Shown piece after piece: positions 54,195 through 64,000 of a DNA stretch of 64,000 bases (the first letter of the stretch is position 1; each line of letters opens with the position of its first letter). The stretch is taken from assembly GCA_037349315.1 (NCBI GenBank), contig JBAIAC010000007.1, positions 3,782,001 through 3,846,000 of the forward strand, given 5' to 3'. Origin of the DNA: Chelydra serpentina. Lineage: Eukaryota; Chordata; Testudines; Chelydridae. The notes under the pieces were generated by a model that ran no database searches, was not told the DNA's origin, and saw only the letters and a program-made list of their open reading frames with translations. The position numbers and the translations under genes are program-made.

Positions 54195-54950
54195 GGGGGA
54201 GCTGCCTGGGCCCAGCTCTGCAGCGCCGGCTCCGCCCCGGGCCCGGATTGGCGAGGCCGCGGCGGCTCCACCCCGAACAAGTTGGCTCCGCTGTGGGGGG
54301 ATCCGGCTGCGCCGAGCGACCCGGGGTCTCCTGAGCCTCCCGCCCGCCACCGGCTGCGGGCCCCCCGCTGCTCTGGGACCCAGGCGGGCCCGCGCCCTGT
54401 ACTCGGTAGGGCCGCGGCTCGGGGGAGGGGCCCGGGCCCTGCGCCGCCCCCGAGCAGCCCCGGGAGCGGGGGCTCGGAGCGCCGGGGCGGCCGGGCAGGT
54501 GGGTCCCGCTCGGGAGGCTACGGGGGCGGGGGGTCCCGGCGTGGGGCCCACCCGGGCGGGCGGGCGCTGGAGAGGGGGCCGCGAGCAGGCCCCGGACGCA
54601 GCCGCGGTCTTTCCTGCCTGGCCGCGGCGGCGCTGGGGCCGGGAGGGGGCTGCGTCTGCGAGGGCGGTCGGGCCGGAGCCAAGCGCCAGGCAGGGGCAAC
54701 CGGGCCTGGTTTGGCCGCCGCGGGCAGGGGTGGCTGGGGCGCGGGTCCCGTAGGGTGGGATCCCCCATGGCTGACTCCCCTCTATGCAGCTTCCTGCGCT
54801 GCTGCTGGGGACTGGGGGGGCCCTTCCTCCCCACCCCAGCCGCCCATCGGGCTCTTTCCCTCTGCAGCCGTGGGGCTCGGGCAGCCCCCCATCAGGCTCC
54901 CTTTTCCCCCTTCCCCGCTGCAGCCATGGGCACGGGGCGCTCTTGCCCCC
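54195..54950 (+). promoter_or_regulatory. FBXO34: CpG island, probable FBXO34 promoter and 5' UTR exon
   Basis: Dense CpG DNA with an inverted CCAAT (GGATTGGCGAGG at about 54244) and GC boxes. A strong + strand donor, GGGCAG|GTGGGT, follows base 54498 and could end a non-coding first exon. In human, FBXO34 (an F-box protein of SCF ubiquitin ligases) lies next to DLGAP5 in divergent orientation. No FBXO34 protein sequence is visible in the window, so the name rests on gene order. It could instead be a lncRNA promoter. Confidence 0.5.
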
Positions 54951-54956
54951 CTGCTA

Positions 54957-55076
54957 GGGTGAGCAGACAGCAAGTGTGAAAAATCGGGACAGGGGGCGAG
55001 TGGTAATAGGAGCCTATATAAGAAAAAGACCCCAAAATCGGGACTGTCCCTATAAAATCGGGACATCTCGTCACCC
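54957..55076. mobile_element. mariner-like MITE (GGGTGAGCAGAC ... CGTCACCC)
   Basis: 120 bp with inverted ends GGGTGAGCAGACAGC and CATCTCGTCACCC. A TA dinucleotide lies on each side (54955-54956, 55077-55078), the target of Tc1/mariner elements. It contains paired AAAATCGGGAC words. Confidence 0.72.
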
Positions 55077-55867
55077 TACCCCCTGCTGCGGGAATATGGA
55101 TGGGGGCACCCCTTGATAGGGCTCCTGGTCCCCCAACACTGGTGGGGCTTTTTACATTTAGAGGGTCCTTCACATGTTATCGGTCTACAACACACTCTTT
55201 ATCCCTGCATAGAGGATCCACCCCCCCGCAGAAGGTTTGATGTGGCTAGGACACCCGCACCCCTTATCGGGGCTCACTTCCCCTCTCTGTTGCTGGGATG
55301 CCCCTCTGTAGGGCTTCCTGCTGTATCCTCTTCCTCCTGCCTGCTGCAGTTATAGTGGGGCTGGGAGGACAGGTATATAATGCTTTGGCTTCAGCTGCAG
55401 TGAAGTCATAATGTAGTGGGTAATGCCATCAGGCTGTGGCGGTGACTTCACTACTCTCTGCAGTAGAATAAGATGAGTCTATGTGCCATGTCCTATAAAA
55501 ATGGTAAATCTTTAACATACCTATGTGCAGCATAAAAGGCTTGAGTCTTTTAAAGGAACACTGCCAACTGGAACACTAATCAACTTTTAAAAGAGAGTTA
55601 AAGTTTTATACCTGTCCATTTTTTGTGGTTTTACAATCACATTTTTCTGATTTTTTTTCTCTTCACTATTAAAAATAGTCTAGATGTTACTTGTACCAAT
55701 ATGTGCTCAGATGGGCATTGTATAACTCAAATAAAAGGTTAAAAATACAGTTCAAGTGCAGGTGATATTTTTATCCAGATGATATTGTCCCTTCAAGGTT
55801 ACACCCGAAACAATGAGTTGTAGCTTTTTGTTTAACAAAATAAAACCTATTTTCTTCTTTACACTAA

Positions 55868-56245
55868 GCCCTGGTCTACATTACAGAGTTAGGTAGATGC
55901 AAGGCAGCTTACATTGACCTAATTCTAAGTTTCTACACTAAAATGTTGCTCCTGTAGATGTAACTCACATGCTACATCGACTTAATAACACTTCCTCCAA
56001 CAGAGGCGACGGGTCGATGCGGTGTCAGTGTAGATGCTGCGTTGCTTACATTGACTGTTGCTAGCTTTCAGAAGCTGTCCCATAATGCCCCACACTGACA
56101 GTTAAATTGGTGCAAATGCTCCTAGTGAGGACGTGCACTGTCAACACAAGGAGTGTAGTGTGGACATGTAAAACAATTTAATTACTGCGGTGGCAGTATG
56201 TTGACATAACTTAGGTCAACATAATTTTGTAGTGTAGACATACGC
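55868..56245. mobile_element. Harbinger-like MITE with TAA duplication
   Basis: 378 bp, GCCCTGGTCTACATTACAG ... TGTAGTGTAGACATACGC, flanked by TAA at 55865-55867 and 56246-56248. Same family as the inverted copy at 51879-52280. Confidence 0.78.
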
Positions 56246-57212
56246 TAATTGTGTATGGTTAAATATAGGTGAAACATGCATGTATTAGTTTGTATAATGG
56301 GGGTAATACCTCTCTCATAGAGTGTGGAGCTCTTTTTGGTCCTTGGATGAAAGGTTCTATATAAACCCTTATTGTTATATTTGGGTCGATTTTCTGATAT
56401 CCTTATAGGAAAACAATAAACACTCAGGTGGCCACAGTTGCTTTGGAAGTCCAAAGTCTAAACCTTATAAACGTCTGTGGGTGTGCTAATGTTACTGCTT
56501 AACACCATGGCAGAAATACTGTTGCTGTTTGCTACTCTTTCTTCGCTAAGTGTGTACTTGGAGTCTAGGCAGTGTGTCTGGATGAATGAAATGATATTGG
56601 TTAAATTTGAGTAATGTCATTTGTGACCAAATCCAGGGTGTAACTGTTAACTAAATTGAAGTTGCAGTAGGATGTATTTGGCCCTTGGAATCTTTCAGTG
56701 TTTTGCTTCCTCCTCAATAAATGGCTAATCCTTTGCTTCAGGGACTGGGAGTGTTTTGAATGCAGTGTGTTCAGCCCTGATGGAAGGGGGAAGGGAGTGC
56801 CTTGTGTTGCTTTCCAACTGCTACATGCCTTCTCTATGGCTGAATGAAAGAGCCTCATTGACTGGTTTGGGGAGGTAATATGTGCTGCTCTCCGCCTGAA
56901 AGGTAAATTTGTCAGAAATCTGGGCCTTTTGAGGGAAAGAGGAGGACTATCAAGAAGGTGATTGATTCCTTATCAAAAGCAGGTGGATAACAAAGACAAT
57001 GTCTGTTAATTGAGTAACACTTTTGAAATTGCTCTTTTTAATAACATGCACTTAATAACTAGAAGTTGCATTTTATTATGGCTGATAAATTGAGAGCTTC
57101 TGATTTGATTTAATACCAGAGACTAGTCTTCAAATATTTTTGCATGCTCTGTGACTGAGTTGGTTCTTTCATATGTGACTAGAGAATTATTAAAAGTACT
57201 TAAAATGCACAG

Positions 57213-57807
57213 GTTTCAGTGTAGTAGCCGTGTTAGTCTGTGTCAGCAAAACGGAAATAAGAAAGAAAAACTTGTAGCACCTTAGAGACTAACAAATTTA
57301 TTTCAGCATAAGCTTTCGTGGGTTAGTACCCACTTCATCGGATGCATGGAATGAAACATACAGTAGACAGATATTTTATACAGTCAGAGAAACATGATAA
57401 GGTGGAGGTGCATAGACCAACCTTAAGAGGCTAATTAATTGAGAGGAACCATAACAGCAGGGGAAGAAAAACCTTTGAAGTGATAAACAAGATGGTCACA
57501 CGTGACCAGGTTTCAGTGTAGTAGCCGTGTTAGTCTGTGTCAGCAAAACGAAAATAAGAAACGTGACCATCTTGTTTATCACTTCAAAGTGTTCCCCTGC
57601 TGTTATGGTTCCTCTCAATTAATTAGCCTCTTAAGGTTGGTCTATGCACCTCCACCTTATCATGTTTCTCTGACTGTATAAATATCTGTCTACTGTATGT
57701 TTCATTCCATGCATCCGATGAAGTGGGTACTAACCCACGAAAGCTTATGCTGAAATAAATGTGTTAGTCTCTAAGGTGCTACAAGTTTTTCTTTCTTATT
57801 TTCGTTT
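57213..57807. mobile_element. Inverted composite SINE, 595 bp
   Basis: Order: SINE head (TTTCAGTGTAGTAGCCGTG), body running to GATGGTCACACGTGACC near 57508, a second head in the same direction (57509-57560), then the body in reverse complement to TTTCTTTCTTATTTTCGTTT. A perfect 12-bp duplication TAAAATGCACAG (57201-57212, 57808-57819) encloses the whole unit. Arms are near identical over about 230 bp. Confidence 0.9.
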
Positions 57808-58113
57808 TAAAATGCACAGACTTTGTATTGTTAAAGGTAGGTGAAAAATTAAGATTTATTTTTGCATCAGTTCAGATACGAAAGGGATTGTGACCATATG
57901 GAGACAACTTGTCAAGGATTGACATGCAATAGTATGTTTTATTTTCTCAAGGGTATACAATTATTTTTGCATATTTTGGGATTCAGGTAGCATATTGCAA
58001 TGAGCTGCTAATGTGTACCATAGTGTTCCACTGGATAGAACGAGAACGGCTTAATTAACTGTTAGTGATCAAAGCTTATGTTATGATATTCGCCTCTAGT
58101 TCAAGTGCTAGGG

Positions 58114-58716
58114 CAGGGGTGGGCAAACGTTTTGCCCCGAGGGCCACATCAGGGGTTCCAAAATTGTATGGCGGGCTAGGTAGGGAAGACTGTGCTTCCC
58201 CAAACAGCCTGGTCCCGCCCCCTATCTGACCCCCACCCACTTCCTGCCCCCTGACCGCCCGCTCCTGAGACCCCCCCCAGGACCCCACCTATCCACACCC
58301 CCACTCCCTGACAGACCTCCAGGACTCCCACGCCTATCCAACCCCCCGTCCCCTGATCACCCCGCCAGAACCTCCACCCCATCCAGCCGCCCCCTGTCCC
58401 CTGACTGCCCCTCGGGACTCCCTGCCCCTTATCCAATGCCCCGGCCCCCTTACTATGCCGCTCAGAGCAGCGTGTCTGGCAACTGCGCGGCCCACGGGAG
58501 CTCGCAGCCCCGCTCCCCTTACCATGCTGCTCAGAGTGGCAGGAGCTCAGACCCAGCCGGAGCCAGCCACGCCGCTGCAGCCCAGGAGTGATGGGCCAGA
58601 GCACTGGCGGTGCGGCGCACTGTGGCTGCAGTGGAGGGAGGCTGCGTGGGAGCTAGCCTCCCCGGCCGACAGCTCAGGGGCAGGACCGGCCCGCGGGCTG
58701 TAGTTTGCCACCCCTG
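58114..58716. mobile_element. hAT-type non-autonomous DNA transposon, 603 bp
   Basis: Ends CAGGGGTGGGCAAACGTTTT and TGTAGTTTGCCACCCCTG; a perfect 8-bp duplication TGCTAGGG at 58106-58113 and 58717-58724. GC-rich, CCCC-rich interior. It shares GAGGGCCACATCA with the 34200 element. No transposase. Confidence 0.9.
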
Positions 58717-61383
58717 TGCTAGGGTGCTGTGCATCTGGAGCAGGAAGAACAGATTTCTCTCTTTGTTGTTGCTGTGAGTTTTGTGTGACTGTGTACAGTA
58801 GCAACAGCCATGAAGCTCTGGATAGCAACAGATTTGTTACAAAGTACCGGCCTTAGTTTCTTACATTTTGCATTCCTTTGTGGCTGACATTTTAGTATAA
58901 TTCTCAAACTAGCACAATTATTGTAATAGTGGACAAGTAGCACAGGATTCAGTGTTCTACTGATCCCCGTTTCTCCCTCCTCCCGCCCCCCAAAAATTGT
59001 TGTGTGGATGTAAATATATTCAAACTGCAGACTAGGTAGCTGGTTCCAATCAAAATATCATTGTTGGTTTTTTTGGTAAGGAGTCTTGCAAAGATTGCTA
59101 TTAAAAAGCACGCATCAATAAGACAAATTTATAGCTGAGTCTGTTACCAAAGCCTATGATTCAAGGATAGAGCAGCATTGAAAACTCTCATATCTCCAGT
59201 TAGTAATTAAATTTGTATCTTTTCCCAAAACGTCTTCTATACAAATAAACAAAACAGTTTTGTTCATGTCTAAGACAATGTATGGCTTTTCTGGTCACTG
59301 GATTTAATGTTCAAGTCTTTAGAAACTGATTCTGGTTTAGAAAATGAGGAAGTTTGTCTGTAACCTGCAAAGGACCTTTCATTAACATGTGCTGTACAGA
59401 AAACTATGGATTTATTTTTGCTGTATACAGTAGTGAAATTGAAACTTGTTTTAAAACACCATTTTGAGCCTTTTTGCTCAGTTTTAATTCTCAAAGGTCA
59501 GTGTAGCTGAAACTTACATTTTTGTGAATATTGCTCTTGTTAAAACATGATTAATGAGATTAGGAGAGTTGCCACAAGTAGCAGTATCTGGCTGTAGTTG
59601 TGGAATTAGCATATGTTTCTTTTCTTCCTCCCTCTGTCATTCCATTCCCCCAAAGAATCTTACCTCTTTCTGTTGTGGTAGGGGAAAAATCTGCTGTACC
59701 ATTTGCTATTCCTACTGTCCATGTGATTACAAAATTAATCCTCACACACACTCACTTTTTCTCTGAAGTTCAACCATCTCTTTCAGCGAGCATTCTAGTG
59801 ACTATTAAATACTGCTTGAAGATTGAAAACATACTCCTTAGATGCTCTTCAGGAGTAATACTAAAGAGACATTATCTTACACAGAAATGTTTGAGCTGAT
59901 TGGAACCAAATAACTTGGGGAAAACTAAAATATTGAATGTAATGCTTTTTATGTCAGCAGGATTTTTTTTTAAAATCAACAAATGCAGTGTCTGTGGTTA
60001 GTTGTAAAATAATGGATTTAGGTGATCTTGACATTTAATTTCTGCCAGGGAAAATCTTACTGTTCTAATTTATTACTCTATACTCCTGTTTGTAGGGCTT
60101 GGAAGCTAATGAATGCTTGCTTTGCTGCAAGCCAGGAGAACATTAGTGATTAAAAATTCAGCAGGTGCTGTGGTTCACTTAATTACTTGTTCTTTCATCA
60201 TTTAGGTCATAGACTCTTAGAAACCTAAGTGTGTGATTTCTAGCTTTTTCATTCTTAAAAGTCAGATTCTCGTGTGCAAACTACCATGGTGTTGATATAA
60301 CTGATTTGTTAAGAAGTGAGTTATGCAGAGTGAGTTATTCAGTATTATTCTTAAACTTCCCCTAAGCTTTGGGAATGTCCTTTTTATTTCTCAGCTACTG
60401 TTCCCCTTTCTCCTTCTCCCTCTTCCCCCCCCCCCGCCCCCCCCAGGCAGGTCTTCATTCCTGCAGCTTCTCTGACTTTGGAAATCCTGTGGTTGAATTG
60501 AGATAAGTACGCCCCACTGTCCAGCAATTAAGTATGAGACATACATCGTCTCAAGGATCCTCACTTGAATTCTTTGCTTTGAAGCAGCATTTTTATATGC
60601 AAATGCTCTTTATTGTTTCAGGCAGGATTTTTAAGTCTGAAGATGAAGCCACCCAGAAAAATTCTGTCAGTATTATTTTATCCAGTATGCAGTTTACCTG
60701 GTCTGTTAATATTCATGATTCTAGTTTTGCTCAGTATGCCTTTTTAAAACATTTAGAACTTCTGTCTCAAGGTCTTTTTACTAGAAGACTTTATTTAAAT
60801 GTGGAATCCTCTTCTGGGCTGCATGAAGTCATTTAACCCATCTTGAAATGTGTAGACTGTGTGCAGTTTGTTTCCACTTCCTTTAACACCTCCCCTTCTA
60901 TTTTTCGTTTCATGTGTATTGGTAAAAGGTGAAAAAACATGTTTTGTAGTAGATGCCTCGTCTTCTCTCAGAGGGGGTTGGATTCTGAAACTGTAGCTTA
61001 CCAACTTCATTTTTCTGCATCTGTCTCTATTCTTGTAACTGGAAAAAATAAAACCAAATCAAAATAAGTCTGCCTTAACCTAGGCTGTCCGTTCATTGCA
61101 TAAGTAATACTCAGATATTCTAGAATCGTTAGCAATAGCAATATAAGAGAGTGACTAACTGGGTTTTATGCAAGATGGGTGGAGTACAAAAGTGCATCCA
61201 GGTGACATTATATAGTCAGATCCCTGCATGAAATATGCACTTTTACCAATTAACATAACATTTCGCAATCTCTTATTTCATATATAATGTTGGTAAGAGA
61301 ATACTGCTTGTTATACATAGATAACAGATGCAGAGTTTGTTCTTTGAGTCAATGTGGATTGTTTCACCTAACTAACCTCTTTA

Positions 61384-61508
61384 AAAGGTGGGTGAGAGAA
61401 TGTCTTCTATTGAGCCAACTTCTGTTGGTAAGAGAGACAAGCTTTTGAACTTACACAGTACTCTTCTTCAGGTGACCTTCAGCTCTGTGTGAACTCGAAA
61501 GCTTGTCT
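61384..61508. repeat. Fragment of the hairpin repeat seen at 37.7 kb
   Basis: GCCAACTTCTGTTGGTAAGA, ACAAGCTTTTGAACTTACAC and AACTCGAAAGCTTGTCTCA match the inverted unit at 37680-37840. Only part of the second arm remains. Confidence 0.65.
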
Positions 61509-61677
61509 CAGAGAAATTGAATTCAGGATGTAGACTGTAGAGCAAGTATCTTGATTGAGGTCCTGAAGAAAATGGCAGTCATCATCCAAAGCAGTGCCAC
61601 AGAAGGGCTGTTGAGGGGCTTTTGGTGTAAAAGAAGGCTGTATAATGTAAGGTTGTGAGGCAACAGTGACAGATCAG

Positions 61678-63866
61678 TAGTGAGACTGAAGACCCCAAAT
61701 TAAAAAACATAATAAGAGGACCAAAAAAGTGCCACCATGGCAAAACAACAAAGTAAAAGAAGCAGCTAGAGGCAAAAAGGCATTCTTTAAAAACTGGAAG
61801 TTAAATCCTATTGAGGAAAATAGAAAGGAACATAAACTCTGGCAAGTCAAGTGCAAAAGTATAATTAGGCAAGCCAAAAAAGAATGTGAAGGATAACTGG
61901 CTAAAGACTCAAAAAATAACAGCACTTTTTTTTTTTTTAAGTACATGCGGAGGAGGAAGTCTGCTAAACAATCAATGGGGCCACTGGATGATCTAGGTGC
62001 TAAAAGAGCATTCAAGGACGATAAGGCCATTGCGGATAAACTAAATTAATTTTTTGCATCAGTCTTCACTGCAGAGGATGTGAGGGAGATTCCCACACCT
62101 GAGCCATTCTTTTTAGGTGATGAATCTGAGGCACTGTTCCAGACTGAGGTGTTGTTAGAGGAGGTTTTGGAACAAATTGTTTAATTAAAACAGTAATAAG
62201 TCATCAGGACCAGATGGTATTCACCCAAGAGTTCTGAAAGAACTCAACTATGAAATTGCAGAACTACTAGCGGTGGTGTGTAACCTATCATTTAAATCAG
62301 CTTCTGTACCAGATGACTGGATGATAGCTAATGTGACACCAATTTTTAAAAAAAGCTGCAGAGGCGATCCTGGTAATTATGGCGATCCCAGTAAGCCTAA
62401 CTTCAGTACCAGGCAAATTGATTGAAACTACAGTAAAGAACAGCATTATGAGACACATAGATGAACATTATTTGTTGAGGGAGAGTCAACATAGCTTTTG
62501 TAAAGGCAAATCATACCTCACCAATCTATTAGAATTCATTGGGGGGGGTCAACAAGGTCAACAAGCCTGTGGACAAGGGGGGATCCAGTGGATATAGTGT
62601 TCTTAGACTTTCAAAAAGCCTTTGACAAAAGGTCCCTCACCAAAGGCTCTTAAGCTAAGTAAGCAGTCATGGGAAGGTGCTCTCATGGATCAGTAACTGG
62701 GTAAAAGATAAGAAATAAAAAGTAGGAATAAAGGGTCAGTTTTCAGAATGCAGAGAGGTAAATCGTGTCCCCCAGGAGTCTGTACTGGGACAAGTATTGT
62801 TCAACATATTCATAAATTATCTGAAAAAAGGGTAAACAGGTGGAAAATTTGCAAATGATACAAAACTAGTCAAGATAGTTAAGTCCAAAACAGACTGTGA
62901 AGAGTTACAAAGGGATCTACAAAACTGGGTGATTGGGCAACAAAATGGCAGATGAAATTCAATGCTGATAAATGCAAAGTAATGCACATTGGCAAACATA
63001 ATCCCAACTATACATACAAAATGATGGGATCTATATTAGCTGTTACCACTAATGAAAGAGATCTTGGAGTCATTGTGAATAGTTCTCTGAAAACATCCGT
63101 TCAATGCACAACAGCAATCAAGCTAACCATATTAGGAACCATTAGGGACGGGATAGATAATAAGACAGAAAAGATCATAATGCCTCTTTTTAAATCCACG
63201 GTATGCTCACATCTTGAATACTGCGTGCAGATCTGGTCACCTCATCTCAAAAAAAGATATATTTGAATTGGAAAAGGTACGGAGAAGGGCAACAAGAATG
63301 ATTAGGGGTATGGAACAGCTTCCATATCAGGAGAGATTAAAAAGATGGGGGCTTTTCAGCTTGTAAAAGAGACAGCTAAAGGTGGAGATGATACCAGTCT
63401 ATAAAATCTTGACTGGTGTGGAGAAAGTGAATAAGGAAATGTTATGTGAAGGAGTAAATAACACAAGAATTAGGGGTCACCCAATGAAATTAATAGGCAG
63501 CAGGTTTAAAACAAACAAAAGGAAGTACTTCACACAACACACAGTCAACCTGTGAAACTCCTTGGCAGGGATGATGTGAAGGCCAAAGCTCTAATGGTTA
63601 AAAAAACAAAACAAGTTATTGGAGGATAGGTCCATCAGTGGTTATTAGCCAGGATGGGCAGAGATGCAACACCATGCTGAGTGTCCCTAGCCTCTGTTTG
63701 CCAGAACCGGAGAGTGGACAACAAGGGATGGATCACTTGATGACTGTCTGTCTTGTTCATTCCCTCTGAAGCATCTGACATTGGCCACTGTCAGAAGACA
63801 GGATGCTGGGCTAGATTGACCATTGGTCTGACCCAATATAGCTGTTCTTATGTTCTTAGACTCTGA
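61678..63866 (+). mobile_element. CR1-type LINE, 5'-truncated, 2.2 kb
   Basis: Carries, in order, the CR1 ORF2 linker (about 61740-61920), RT fingers (62379-62597: LTSVPGKLIETTVKNSIMRH, HSFCKGKSYLTNLLEF), the RT/C-terminal junction (62952-63266: [46 protein letters not shown]), then 3' coding remnant. The 3' end is TAGCTGTTCTTATGTTCTTA. Frameshifts and stops break it throughout. Confidence 0.9.
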
Positions 63867-64000
63867 AGATTCTTAAAAACTGAGTGTGCACTGGATCTAG
63901 AATACACAATAGAGACCTCTCTGTAAACCAGTTTTGGAAGAGTAATGGAGACTTTCAGCTTCAGGGTTTTAGCTATCTGGATCTCTCTTCAGATGTATTG

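Larger units (their letters stand above)
55079..64000 (+). other. FBXO34: Presumed FBXO34 intron 1, to the window edge
   Basis: No exon with recognisable coding sequence. It carries a Harbinger-like MITE, an inverted composite SINE, a hAT element, a CR1 LINE and a hairpin-repeat fragment (61384-61508). Stretches 56250-57200, 57830-58100, 58730-61380 and 63870-64000 hold nothing I recognise. The intron assignment is inferred. Confidence 0.45.

Noticed and set aside
53815..54962. Open frames of 339 and 353 codons on opposite strands in the right CpG island
   Set aside because: They overlap each other, are dominated by Pro, Gly, Arg and Ala, and coincide with a minisatellite and CpG island. GC-rich DNA lacks stop codons, so long frames are expected by chance.
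37680..57807. CRISPR-like inverted repeats
   Set aside because: These are transposon hairpins and SINE palindromes in a vertebrate genome. There are no regularly spaced direct repeats with unique spacers.
60534..60836. Possible FBXO34 coding exon (100-codon open frame)
   Set aside because: The peptide does not resemble the start of FBXO34 or any F-box protein, and no good acceptor and donor pair flanks it.
61678..63866. A live reverse transcriptase gene
   Set aside because: The CR1 frames are split by several stops and frameshifts and the 5' end is missing.

Overview
The window is a piece of vertebrate nuclear genome: two interrupted genes with GT-AG introns, two CpG islands, and a dense layer of transposon fossils. 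I think it comes from a turtle. The evidence is several CR1-type LINE copies, tRNA-headed SINEs (some ending in CR1-like tails), SINE pieces of the kind abundant in cryptodiran turtles, many hAT and PIF/Harbinger-like non-autonomous elements, and no L1 or Alu. The species cannot be read from the sequence, and the repeat family names come from recognition, not a database search.

Layout. At the left edge (1-3482, + strand) are the last two coding exons of LGALS3 (galectin-3), with a polyadenylation signal near 3600. About 4 kb of intergenic DNA follows. On the - strand, from about 44.9 kb down to 7.7 kb, lies what appears to be the whole of DLGAP5 (HURP, a mitotic spindle protein). I can place 18 coding exons with matching splice phases. 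They join into one uninterrupted reading frame of 885 codons plus stop. A CpG island at 44.4-45.3 kb holds the DLGAP5 promoter, with three inverted CCAAT boxes exactly 32 bp apart followed by a TTTGAA (CHR) element, the layout known from G2/M-regulated genes. A second CpG island at about 53.9-55.0 kb is probably the promoter and non-coding first exon of FBXO34 on the + strand. That call rests on the human gene order LGALS3 - DLGAP5 - FBXO34. No FBXO34 coding sequence lies in the window.

The genes do not form a functional unit; the order is conserved synteny. LGALS3 and DLGAP5 converge tail to tail. DLGAP5 and the presumed FBXO34 diverge head to head across about 9 kb.

The most unusual material is in the repeats. 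There is an 841-bp foldback element with arms of about 300 bp and a perfect 5-bp target duplication, and two inverted composite SINEs each inside a single 12-13 bp target duplication. Three copies of a CpG-rich hairpin-bearing Harbinger-like element are present, as are two decayed copies of a repeat that once encoded a GIY-YIG-like domain. At least eight hAT-type elements are present, five of them with perfect 8-bp target duplications. There is also an endogenous retrovirus 3' end and a minisatellite in the right-hand CpG island. I see no undescribed gene system.
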